DNA of 64,000 bases from positions 124,001 through 188,000 of the forward strand of contig JAIQDT010001127.1 of NCBI GenBank assembly GCA_021521415.1. Direction: 5' to 3'. Of this stretch, positions 1-10,330 are shown piece after piece; the first letter of the stretch is position 1, and every line of letters starts with the position of its first letter. The translations under genes and the position numbers were made by a program. The DNA comes from Bidens hawaiensis (lineage: Eukaryota; Streptophyta; Magnoliopsida; Asterales; Asteraceae). A model generated the notes under the pieces. The model did not search any database, had not been told where the DNA came from, and was given only the letters and a program-made list of their open reading frames with translations.

Positions 1-1127
1 TTAGTATTTAGAAATAATAATTTCTTTTTATCAAAGGTCTTATTTTTAGTTTAACCCGAGTTTTTTGTTTTTATAATTATTTTTAGTGTATATATAAATA
101 TGCAGACCAGCGCGCGTGCTGCCAGCTCGTGCAGACCAGAAACATTTCTCTTCACGTTTGTACCTTTATTCTCATCTTCTCTCAAATATTATGTTTTTGA
201 ATTTTTTCAGTCACATTATTCTATTGATGTATTTTCAAAAATTGCAGAAGACTGATGGGAGCAGGGAAAAGAGTAATTTTAACCAATATTTTTTCAATTT
301 ATCTACTTAGTTTAAATCTTTAACATAGTGCATTTCAATAAACACGAAACTTTTTCACACAGACAAGTGATGCTATTAATACAAGAAACATTTGTTCATT
401 ATCAATGATTTTAATGAGATTTATAACTTTTCGTTAATTAGTATTTTAATATTCTTTTTGTTATGTTGGCATATATTATGGGATTCCAGTTTGTTGGCAA
501 AAGCTGTATATACTACAGTCAATTTTCATGGAGCTATTAAGTATGGTTGACTGCAGGTGGTCTCGGGACTATTTCGTTCACACTTGCCGCTGAGAAGGTA
601 TACAAATTATGATAACTTTAATGTCATACTATGCATTTGTTAGTTGATATGCTTTGTTTTATTTGTTTTGTTTTTTTAAGTATGTTTTGAAGATGGTTTC
701 GTTCGGTTTCCGTTTTTGGGTTTTAAGTTTTCGGTTTTTACAATGGGTTCCGTTTTGGTTGTTATAGGTTTCGATTTTCACAGGTTTAGTTTGGTTTTAG
801 CGCAGTTTTCACATTGGGTTCAGTTCGGTTTTAGATTTTTGGTTTTCATGATGGGTTTGGTTCGATTTCAGTTCGGGCTTGAAATGTTTGAGATAAAAGA
901 TGGCCCAAAACAATGTAGCTGGGGGCATAAACTTTTAGTTTATATTTTTCTTTAATTTATAATAAATTGATTATCACATATTTAGGCATAAAAAATTTGG
1001 TATGCACTTTTTATTAAAAGCAGGGTTCAGTTTTTTTTCTTTTACGTTTGGTTGAATATTTTCATAGATGAGCACATGCAAAACAAAAACTGAACTGGAA
1101 ATTTTGGTTTTAAAGAAAATAGAAACC
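1..1127. other. Left-edge intergenic DNA, no gene recognised
   Basis: AT-rich sequence without a convincing coding region. Bases about 680-900 are T/G-rich with repeated TTCGGTTT-like words and give a short open frame of biased composition (716-955) that looks like low-complexity DNA rather than a gene. The T/G-rich tract resumes after 3211, so the solo LTR at 1128-3206 seems to have landed inside it. Confidence 0.6.
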
Positions 1128-1280
1128 TGTAACATCTTTTATAATATTGAATAAAGAAAGTTACGTTTAGTGATTTCGCGTTATTAATTAATTAATATCG
1201 AGTTAAGAACGGATCATGGACTTAGATTAATTAAGGTGGACTAAGTGGTAATAGGCTTAGGGTCCATGGGCTTCAAGGGG

Positions 1281-1290
1281 TATAAATACC
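1281..1290 (+). promoter_or_regulatory. TATA box of the solo LTR
   Basis: TATAAATACC lies 153 bp inside the LTR and is followed by C/A-rich transcribed-leader-like sequence (ACCCTAAACCCT, then CACACACACC). This is the expected place and form of a retrotransposon core promoter. Confidence 0.6.
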
Positions 1291-1837
1291 CTCTTAAACC
1301 AACATAAAACCCTAAACCCTCATTTATATCCATCCAAATCTCTACACACTCAAAAACACACACACACCTCCTTATTACTATTTACGGCCGAGAGAGAGGA
1401 GGAGGGTGAAACGACCAACGAACATCGAATAGCAATAGATCTCTCATATACGAGCTAGATACAAGATAACCAAGCAAAACGCGACCAACCGAACGTATAA
1501 AAGGTATGTTTTGATCCTAAAGATTACGTTTTTATAGACGTTTAGTCTTGAAACTTAGAACGAGTATAGATCGGATATAAACGAAACATAAAGTTGTAAA
1601 CTTGATGATAAATACGAGTGTAATGAACCCGAAAATGGAAACGGCTCGATTAATAGATAACACTAGTATTGAACGTTTTGAACTTAAAGGTCCAAACTTT
1701 ACGTGTTTTCGGGTCAAACCTTATCCAAAAACGACCATAGGAATGATCGCGGGTTAGTCAAATACCATACCCATGGATTTCTCGGTAAAACGATGATGAT
1801 TTTGGGGATCAAAGATGAACAGCGGCGGCTGCTGACA

Positions 1838-2030
1838 ACTTCGCCTGCAAGCGAACTTCGCCTGCAAGCAAGTTCGCCTAATTGATAACTTCGCCTGAGG
1901 CTAAGTTCGCCTAATTGATAACTTCGCCTAAGGCTAAGTTCGTCTAATTGATAACTTCGCCTAATACAAGTTCGCTTATAGTAAGTTCGCTTAATGTTAA
2001 GTTCGCTTAATGATAAGTTCGTTGGAGTTA
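1838..2030 (+). repeat. Array of AACTTCGCC / AAGTTCGCC motifs
   Basis: About a dozen 9-mers AACTTCGCC or AAGTTCGC(C/T) are packed into 190 bp, spaced by short variable linkers such as TAATTGAT. The same two 9-mers recur in the Copia element at 52490-52585, 55655-55920, 56320-56365 and 63668-63925 in this window. Confidence 0.85.
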
Positions 2031-2584
2031 GCAAATTAGAAAATAAATTAAAAACCTAATGAAAAATGTGTTAAGACAGTTAATGAAAAATGTGGCAACT
2101 CGACCCCAGCCAGGGGCTCTGCCCCTTGGACCCTAGACCCTGCTGTCAGGGGTGCTGCCCCCGGACCCCCGTTCGTTGTGGGTTATATAAATATAGAAAT
2201 ACAACATAAGTAGTAGTAGTTAATTGATACATGTAAATATTATACAGTTAGCCGTTCACAACTCAAGAAGGGAATAACGATTAACGGAGAGCGTAACAAG
2301 ATTCATGTGAGTTTCTAGCCCCACTTCTGTGTTATGTTTTCGGGGCTGTGTGCATACTCGATATGTTTGTTAATACACTTATCCTAAGTGATAAGTGTAT
2401 GCCTTATATGAATGATGTGAAATGTATGAATGATTGCTTGTCAGTACGTGAACGATCTTCGGATATTGCACGTACTGTCAGGTTGTAGTGTTACGTATAA
2501 GGTAAGTATAATGTATTTGCTCATATGTATGAATGCGATAAAGTTAATAAACAAAGGAAAGGCATGGTTGTATGGTAACGAAGA

Positions 2585-2744
2585 GGGACCAGACCCTAAT
2601 AATATCTGTGATGTTAGGGACCAGACCCTTATAATATCTATGATGTTAGGGACCAGACCCAAATAATATCTGTGATGTTAGGGATCAGACCCTTATAATA
2701 TCTGTGATGTTAGGGACCAGACCCTTATAATATCTGTGAGGTTA
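2585..2744 (+). repeat. 32-bp tandem repeat, five copies
   Basis: The unit starts GGGACCAGACCC and ends GTGATGTTA. Five copies follow head to tail with an exact 32-bp period (2585, 2617, 2649, 2681, 2713) and few substitutions; the last copy ends with a variant. It lies inside the solo LTR. Confidence 0.9.
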
Positions 2745-3211
2745 TAGGGCGAAAGGCTCTTTAAAACGTATGATATTGCAGTAAAGAAAGTATGAAGGTA
2801 AGAATGAAAGTATATGCACTTATGTGTGTATAAAAGAAAATTAAGAGGTTAAGTATGAAATGTAAGAAGGTATTGTATGATTATGTGATTAACTAGAACT
2901 CACTCAGCGTAGCTGACTTTTAGTATGCACGCATGTGAGTAGAATGGGGCAGGTAGCTTGAGGACACATGGCAGAGTTGGACGAAGCTGGCATCTGAAGA
3001 TTTTGCTATGATGTTTTATGTTAAAAGACTATGTTTTGTTTTTAAATGACTATGAATGCTCGATAAGACAAGAATTATGGTTATGGAATGTAATAGTTTG
3101 AATGTTTTTAATGTTCCGCAAATGTTTTAATTAACTCTGATATTTAGAACTGCGTTTATGAGTAAATCCAACACGAAAGTAGGGCTACCGGTAACGGGGC
3201 CTTACAAAACC

Positions 3212-5017
3212 AAACCCACGCTTTTGAGTTGCGTTTGGTTAGTTCAATTCGGTTATATCGGTTTCAACGTTAGATTTAAAAAATATATAAAACTTTGTCG
3301 GGCAAGTTGCATATCATTTATGGTTTTATCTGAATTTTAATGTATCCATGTTCTTATTGTATGAACAAAAGGTTTATCGTAAATACACATAGTTAAGGTT
3401 GTTTTCTTTTTAAGGTGCTATCTCAAACAATCAACTCTAGGGCACCCCTTCCTAGGTCTAAACAGACATCCTTCTTGAACCTCTTTTAGCTGTATAATAT
3501 CTATCTACTTTTGTAGTCACATATGAGTTTTGTTTGCAAAAATTCAGGTTTGATCTTAATGCTTTCTAATATATGACATTATTGTGTAGAAATCAACAGT
3601 ATTTGACTTGTTTCTCAATTTTTTGGTGAGTTTTTATGGAGTCATTCGCTCTGGAGCATGAAGATACCTTAGTTACAAGAGTTGGATTTTTGCTTTTTAT
3701 GGGATGTGGTTTAATTTGGCATTTTTAACCTCCGTAAATGTAAGTTAGTAGAAGTAATAAAGTCATTTGGTAGGACGAGTGGTCCGGGTTATGTAAAAGG
3801 TTCCGTTTACACGGATAATAAAGTGTTTTGTTAAAGATTCGTACATCATGTTTTGACAGTTTTATTTTTGATAAGTAAATGGTTACAAGATTGTTGGCTG
3901 GTTGTTATTTTCATTTTATTTACTTTTCAGTAGACAATTAGCATGTAAAACACTTCATTTCTTTTGGTTTTGTTTGTTCTTATTATTTTTTCTGATATTA
4001 AGTGAATGTATTAGTCTACTTAAAATATTTCTGATACGTAAATAAAAGAGGAATGCTATTTAGGTTGATAGACCATATCGATGCGGTGAATAAGATAACT
4101 AACAGACGCACTATTCGACATATCACGAGATGAATGATAAATTATGAGAAAATGAGCAACACCTGGTACATTGTCGCCGCCGCCGTATAGCGCGGGTTTC
4201 CTGCTAGTATTAAATAATGCATATAAACTGTTAACCAATTCCGCGTTCTTAATCTATTTCATATTCCATTAATTCTTAAGAGGTAAAGCGTGTGATCATT
4301 TTTCTTATTACCGTCATTTTACTGAACTTTTGAGTATCTTATGGTACGATTTTGTGTGAAAAAAACAGTCAAATGACGAGACAAATAATTAAACTGTTAA
4401 CGTCAACCCGTTTTATCCGGTTAACCCAACCATCCTGACCATTTTACTTTAGTTTCTCAAAAAACCTATTAATTTTTATCCAGAAATCCAGTAAAAACCG
4501 GTTAAACTGAACCATGAAAATCCTATAATAATAATAAGTATAATAACAGGCCTTGTTAAATTAAAATGTATGTTAGGACCGAAAGTGTTACTAACATGCG
4601 TTAAAAGCAATAGTGACCCACCCACCAATTAAACAATCATTCTTAATCACAAGCAAAATCATGTTATTAAAGCATCTGTTCTATGTGACCCACATCTTAA
4701 TCACAAGCCAATGAGCTAAATACCTGGTGTTTTATGCAACTCATGTTCGATTCCTGTCCAGACGTTTAGTTTCAGATGCATCATGTTGATGATAACAGAC
4801 TAGGCAAGTAGATGGTTTTCGCTAGTTGGATTCTTAAACTGAACGAATTTAATCTCACCGTACTATCGTGCCTTCGAGCGAGTGTTTACGGACGTTGGCC
4901 TTAGGTGAGAGGTTTTCTCGGATTGAAATACGAATGCATCCTGATACGATAAATTTAGCTATTAGTCCATTTAAAGGATTAGTTGATCGTTAAACAAAAT
5001 ATAACATGTACCCAAAC
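3212..5017. other. Intergenic DNA upstream of the PP1 gene
   Basis: AT-rich sequence with no convincing open frame. The only structure seen is a Helitron-like 3' end near 4160-4207 (separate entry). Small open frames at 3158-3340 and 4056-4238 have no recognisable family and are probably chance. Confidence 0.55.
4160..4207 (+). mobile_element. Possible Helitron 3' terminus
   Basis: A GC-rich stretch with short hairpin potential (CCGCCGCCGTATAGCGCGGG, 4177-4196) is followed about 10 bp later by CTAG (4204-4207) and then T. Helitrons end in a short hairpin, then CTRR, and insert between A and T, so this fits a 3' end. I could not find a matching TC-starting 5' end, so element size is unknown. 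Confidence 0.35.
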
Positions 5018-5037
5018 GGCCCACAATCAAAACCCTA
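5018..5037 (+). promoter_or_regulatory. Site II element plus telo-box in PP1 promoter
   Basis: GGCCCA at 5018-5023 is the reverse of the TGGGCY site II motif, and AAACCCTA at 5030-5037 is a telo-box. The pair is typical of plant promoters active in dividing cells and bound by TCP and telobox-binding factors. They lie about 340 bp upstream of the PP1 ATG. A second telo-box in reverse orientation (CTAGGGTTTG) lies near 5303. Confidence 0.5.
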
Positions 5038-5105
5038 GAATCTTTTCATTTACATCCCAAAACAAAACTCACCGAATTTCAATTTCAAACCTTCAATTAT
5101 CACCA

Positions 5106-5106
5106 C

Positions 5107-5142
<36 letters not shown>
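5106..5142 (+). repeat. (AAT)n microsatellite in PP1 leader
   Basis: About twelve AAT units, followed by CATCAT repeats. A TTATTATTA tract at 5312-5331 lies just before the ATG. Both are in the probable 5' untranslated region. Confidence 0.85.
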
Positions 5143-5370
5143 TTCATCATCATCATCGTCATCATCAATTTAATTTCGATTCATTCTGCAACTCGTCATC
5201 TCCGCCTCATTACATTGCTGCCGTCATTATATTATTCCTCTCTTTATTATCCCATACATTAAAGACGTAGTTTTATCATACCAATCCATCAATCAATCAA
5301 TCTAGGGTTTGTTATTATTATTATTATTATTTTACAAAACCTTGAATTTGGGGATTTTTTTTACCAATCA

Positions 5371-8300
5371 ATGGCTCAGAGTGGTCAGGGCATTGAGCCT
5401 GCACTGCTGGACGATATAATCAACCGGTTATTGGAGTTCCGGTCGGCCAGAACCGTCCGGCAGGTGCAGTTATCGGAGTCGGAGATCCGGCAGCTTTGTA
5501 CGGTTGCGCGGGAGATTTTTCTTCAGCAGCCGAATTTGTTGGAGCTTGAAGCTCCGATTAAGCTTTGTGGTAATCATATTTGATTTGTTTTTGTTGGGTT
5601 TATTGTGGTTTTGGGTTTGGTTTTGTTATGCACACCAGGTGTTTGATGTTTTGCTTTTAATTGGGTATTGAGTATTTTGTTATGAAGGTTTGAAAAATTG
5701 GGTTTTACAATCAAATGCTATTTGTATCATATGATTATTAACAGGTTATAGATTCATTTTTGTGTATATATTGGTTGTTTGATTGTGTTTTCGGGGTTTG
5801 GTTTTGTTATGCACACCAGGTGTATGATGTTTTGCTTTTAATAGATTATGAGTGATATGTGATGAAGATTTGAGAATTGGGCTATGTAATTAAATGTTGT
5901 TTGTGTTGTATGGTAATTATTATAGGGATGTGAATGAAATTAACTGAATAAGGCCTTGTTTGTGTTTGTTATCGGACAAGGGAATGTTTCACAAACAGCT
6001 AACTGGATGAAGTTTCTTGTTTGTGTTTGTTATCAAGGGAATGAACGTGTTCGTGAACGGTTCATGGACACAAATGAACACAAACAGTTGTATGTTTGTT
6101 TTACATATAAATTAATCACATAATACTCAGATATTTTTGTTTTATAGTTTATAATTTTGCTTATAATGTATATGATAAGATTAGAAAAGTAATAAAAAAG
6201 TATTATAAATGTTAAATGAACAAACATTACGAACATAAACGGATGTATGATTATTAAAACAATATTACAAACATTAAAAACATTTGAAAAGTGTGTGATA
6301 AAATGAAGTGTTACATGTGTCATATGATTATTATAACAATATTACATGATATGTTCTTGATTTTATTATGCCTGCAATGTGTTTGTTGTTTTTTGCCTGT
6401 TAAATTTTAATCGATTTTGAGTAATATGTGATGAAGATTTGGAAGTTGTGTTATACAATCAAGTGTTATTTGTATCATTTGATTAGCAAAACAATATTGC
6501 ATGATATGTTTTTTATCTTATTATGCCTGCCAGGTGTTTGTTGTGTTGCTTTCATTTGATTATGAGTAATATGTGATGAAGGTTTGAAAATTGTGTTACA
6601 TGATCAAATGTTATTAAAACATTGTTACATGATATGTTCTTGATTTTATTATGCCTGGCAGGTGTTTGTTGTTTTGCTTTTGATTATGAGTAATATTTGA
6701 TGGAGATTCGAGAATTGTGTTATACAATCAAGTGTTATATGTATCATATGATTATTACATGATATGTCCTTGATTGCAGGTGACATTCACGGGCAATATG
6801 GTGATCTATTGAGGCTTTTTGAATACGGGGGATTTCCACCAGAATCAAATTATTTATTCCTAGGTGATTATGTGGACCGTGGCAAACAAAGTCTAGAAAC
6901 AATTTGCCTTTTACTTGCTTACAAAATCAAATACCCTGAAAACTTTTTTCTCTTAAGAGGAAACCACGAGTGTGCGTCTATTAACCGCATATACGGTTTC
7001 TATGACGAATGTAAACGTCGTTTTAATGTTAGACTTTGGAAAACATTTACCGATTGCTTCAACTGTCTTCCTGCTGCTGCACTAATTGATGACAAAATAT
7101 TATGCATGCATGGTGGGCTTTCTCCTGATTTAACAAATTTGGATCAGATTAGGAATTTGGTCCGCCCGACTGATGTCCCAGATTCGGGCTTGCTTTGTGA
7201 TTTGCTTTGGGCTGATCCAAGTAAAGATGTGAAAGGATGGGGAATGAGTGATAGGGGAGTTTCTTATACGTTTGGAGCTGAAAAAGTTGCAGAGTTTTTA
7301 ATGCAACATGATATGGATCTTGTTTGTCGGGCCCATCAGGTAATTGATTATCTAAACAGGTTTAAGCCCAAACCTGTGTCTGTGCCTGGCCCAAATAGCC
7401 CAGATTGAATTGATAATCTTAAACTGGCTAAAATTAGTCATCAGAGCTTGTCTGGCCTGGGCCCGGGATGGGATAAGCCATACTAAAGAACAAATGATCG
7501 AACACGAACAACTGAACGGATTTTCATGTTCATGTTCGTTTGTTAAGAAAATGAATATGTTTATGTTTGTTTGGTTAAAGCGTAAGCGAACGGCTTCGAA
7601 CGTAAACGAATGAACACAAACAAAGCATGTTTAGGGCTGGCATATCGTGTATACCCGTACACGATAAGACACGAACACGAAATGTGTATACCCGTACACG
7701 ACACGAAAACTTATCGTGTACCTGTAACCCAAACACGAACACGAACCTGTTACTACCTAGTATACACGATAATACACGATCGTACACGATAATAGCTTTT
7801 TCCGAAACACATATTTGACAACCTTTATACTGGAATGATGCCCGGAGAGGCGCTCAAGATGGCCGGAGAGGGATGATGGACGGAACTAGCGGCGGGGAGA
7901 GATATGGTCGGTGACGAGTGATGCCCGGAGAGAGATATGGCCAGTGACAGGAGAATGGCCGGCGACGGGAGGATGGATGATGACTTGATGAGAGGCGATG
8001 ATTGGGATATAATATGGATGATGACGGGATGGTTGTAAGAATGATTAGGGTTAGGGATGATGGGATATAATATAATTATATAGATTATATATATGTATAT
8101 TTAATTTTAAAGATAACCAGGTACCTAACAGGTAAACATGTATTATACCTGTTTAGACACGAAAATTAACAGGTAATTTCGTGTCTACCTGTTTAGTACA
8201 CGAAACCTGTTAAGGCCTTACCTGTTACCTGTTAAAGTCGTGTAGGTACGTGTCGTGTATTCGTGTATCGTGTATAAATTGCCAGCCCTAAGCATGTTCG

Positions 8301-8665
8301 TGTTCATTCGTTTAACTTTAATTGAACAAGCGATCAAACACAAAAAACAAAACAAATGGTGTTTACTTGTTCGTGTATGCACATTAAGAAAATGAACGTG
8401 TTTGTGTGAATAGCAATGTGTTGGGCCTAAAGATTTATTACTTGATTTACCTTTTTGAAGCCTGATGTGATTTGGTTGTTTTTTTGTTTAGGTTGTAGAA
8501 GATGGGTATGAATTCTTTGCTGATAGGCAACTTGTCACAATATTTTCTGCTCCAAATTATTGTGGTGAATTTGATAATGCTGGTGCAATGATGAGTGTTG
8601 ATGAAAGCTTAATGTGTTCTTTCCAAATTTTGAAGCCAGCTGATAGAAGACCAAAATTTTATTGA
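5371..8665 (+). CDS. TOPP: Ser/Thr protein phosphatase PP1 catalytic subunit (TOPP type)
   Basis: Catalytic subunit of protein phosphatase 1, a metal-dependent phosphoserine/phosphothreonine hydrolase of nucleus and cytoplasm that is targeted by regulatory subunits. Exons are 5371-5569, 6780-7339 and 8492-8665; all introns are GT-AG and frames join exactly (199+560+174 nt), giving 310 residues, normal for plant PP1. Metal-binding and catalytic motifs are intact: GDIHG (67-71), GDYVDRG (95-101), GNHE (127-130), HGG from 177 and RAH (His 252). The [11 protein letters not shown] block of exon 3 is the PP1-type beta12-beta13 loop, where PP2A differs. The start is the first ATG after a long leader with telo-boxes. 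Intron 1 carries a five-fold degenerate repeat and intron 2 a hAT element. Position next to CRR2 and PTAC16 suggests the orthologue of Arabidopsis TOPP5, but paralogue identity is inferred from synteny. Confidence 0.95.
5600..6779 (+). repeat. Degenerate repeats filling PP1 intron 1
   Basis: A unit of roughly 130-180 bp containing 'TTATGCxxxCCAGGTGTTTG', 'TTTTGCTTTTAAT', 'GAGTAATATGTGATGAAG' and 'ACAATCAAGTGTTAT' is recognisable about five times, starting near 5622, 5802, 6358, 6508 and 6648. Between copies 2 and 3 (about 5930-6320) is a GTTCGTG/CACGAAC-rich stretch like the dispersed repeats near 7490, 8290 and 25430. Confidence 0.7.
7632..8290. mobile_element. Non-autonomous hAT element (MITE-like) in PP1 intron 2
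   Basis: A 659-bp segment begins TAGGGCTGGCA and ends TGCCAGCCCTA; the terminal inverted repeats extend, less perfectly, into ACACGATACACGA-type words. It is flanked by an exact 8-bp duplication AGCATGTT (7624-7631 and 8291-8298), as expected for hAT transposition. There is no transposase. The flanks (7490-7631 and 8291-8430) belong to another dispersed repeat rich in GTTCGTGTTCG words, so the element is nested. Confidence 0.88.
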
Positions 8666-10330
8666 AGTTTTGACTCAAAAGCTTTTAAGGTCAGTTGCTT
8701 GCTTGAGGTCTGTCTTTTTATTAGCAACGTGTGTGTGTGTGTGTGCATATTAACATTTTAAGATCTTTATCCACTAAAACTGAATTGGTTTCATGCGCAC
8801 GTTTTGCAAATGTTATTCATATTAATTTTCCTCACTTCTAATATTATCTTTGGTATGAATAAAATGATAAGGTAAGTTGATATGTAGGTCGAATCATGTT
8901 AAAAGCTTTCCTTGCCAAGGGAAAGCTACATGATTGGAACAAACATATCTACATCCTGTATTGTTCTTTTTTTATCAAAGGTAAAATTGCCGTGAGGAAG
9001 ATTGGGACAAAAAGATGATATAGTTGATGTGTTCATGATTCAGGAAACTGATTATAAGAGCACATTTCAGCAATGTTTAGACTTAAAAAGCATTAGCAGT
9101 TGGAAATATCGTAATATTTAGATTGTATGTCTACGTAGAGTCGTAGAGAATGTTAGGAGAGAATGTTAGGAAAGTGACTTGTTGACTTCATTTGATCATT
9201 TCTTTAGCACCGCTTTCTTATATTATCATAAAGGTCAAAGTTAGTATACATATTTATTGTAGGGCTGGTAGGGGCACTTACTGGTGGTTGGTGTTTATAA
9301 AATATGTATGACTTTTATTTTTTTAAAACTATAGTTGTTAGAATAGCTTCAGTCCTTGGTAAATTCTCCTTTTTTTTCAAGAGAGAATAGCCTCAGGCTG
9401 CAAAAATATATTCTTTATTATTGCCATTTCTAGATATTTTATGTTTTTGAATTTAAGTTTCCACAGTAACACAATTATTTAAAACCTCTGAACTTTTTCC
9501 TCATATGAAGTTTTATATAGCTTCTACCTAGGTCAGGAAACTTTGTAAAACAAATTGTTCCACTCTTGTCAGTTCTTCTATTTGGTTTTCTAAATTGATA
9601 TGTTACATGTCCTAAAGTGGCGTGCCAACTCTGTAAAATAACTGTAGCTAGTGTAAAGTTTGTTAAGGCATGTCAATGAGTATGTTCGCTCTTTTACGTT
9701 ATGCCATCAATTTTACATCATGCCAGTTAAATTTCCAGAGTTGTATTGCTATACAACGCTAGCAAGCCTGGCATTACTTGTTGCAAATCCGTTTGAAAAT
9801 AAATTGAAAGTGTAATTTTTGTACTTTACTGCATAATTTTTGTAAGTGTAATAATTCTATTTAACACAATAATCGTTCATAAAATTGCACAAAAGGAAAG
9901 TTTACAGGTCAACCCAATCCTGGTTTGACCCGTACTAAAGCCTAGATTTTTTGTTTTTACTACTCCATTTTATGTTTGTATATGTGATTCATTATTGTTT
10001 TTATTTGCAGAATCCCTTGACTGCCGTCCTAGAATGCTTGTGGCGGAATGCACTGCTGTTTTAGTATTGTGTCAAAAAAATCAAAAACACTTTTTATGTT
10101 TTAAGATGGATTAACATTAACATGCTGCAATGGAGATTGGTGGACAGCTTGCTTCTTTACTTTTAGATGATCAAATTGCCTAATTTTCAATTAATCATCA
10201 TTATTGAATCTTGTTTTGTAATCTGTTCTACCAATTTATGACACCTGTAATTGCTGCATCTTTATTGACCATTCTAATTTACCCCCTTTTTGTTGCTTTG
10301 TTAGAAAGATTAATTTGATTCTTCAATTTC
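8666..10330 (+). other. PP1 3' untranslated region with a probable intron
   Basis: After the stop codon the sequence AAG|GTCAGT (donor at 8690) and a T-rich TTTGCAG acceptor ending at 10010 suggest a 1.3-kb intron in the 3' UTR, with the last non-coding exon from 10011 to about 10330. No other gene is seen. A TG microsatellite lies at 8730-8744. The splice sites are inferred only. Confidence 0.4.

Larger units (their letters stand above)
1128..3206 (+). mobile_element. Solo LTR of an LTR retrotransposon (probably Ty3/Gypsy)
   Basis: The segment starts TGTAAC and ends CTTACA, giving a perfect 5-bp terminal inverted repeat TGTAA/TTACA with the TG...CA ends of an LTR. It is flanked by an exact 5-bp duplication AAACC (1123-1127 and 3207-3211), the mark of retroviral-type integration. 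No gag or pol lies inside, so this is a solo LTR left by recombination between two LTRs. Inside are a TATA box at 1281, a GC-rich 'CCCC...GGGG' stretch (2103-2175), an AACTTCGCC-type motif array (1838-2030) and a 32-bp tandem repeat (2585-2744). Orientation is taken from the TATA box. Length (2079 bp) and the 'cactcagc' type internal sequence near 2900 fit large Gypsy LTRs, but clade assignment is inference. Confidence 0.85.

Noticed and set aside
2585..2744. Regular 32-bp repeats as a CRISPR array
   Set aside because: Units are directly adjacent without unique spacers and lie inside a plant LTR.
4056..4238. 60-codon minus-strand frame
   Set aside because: Overlaps the possible Helitron end, no family, no splice partners.
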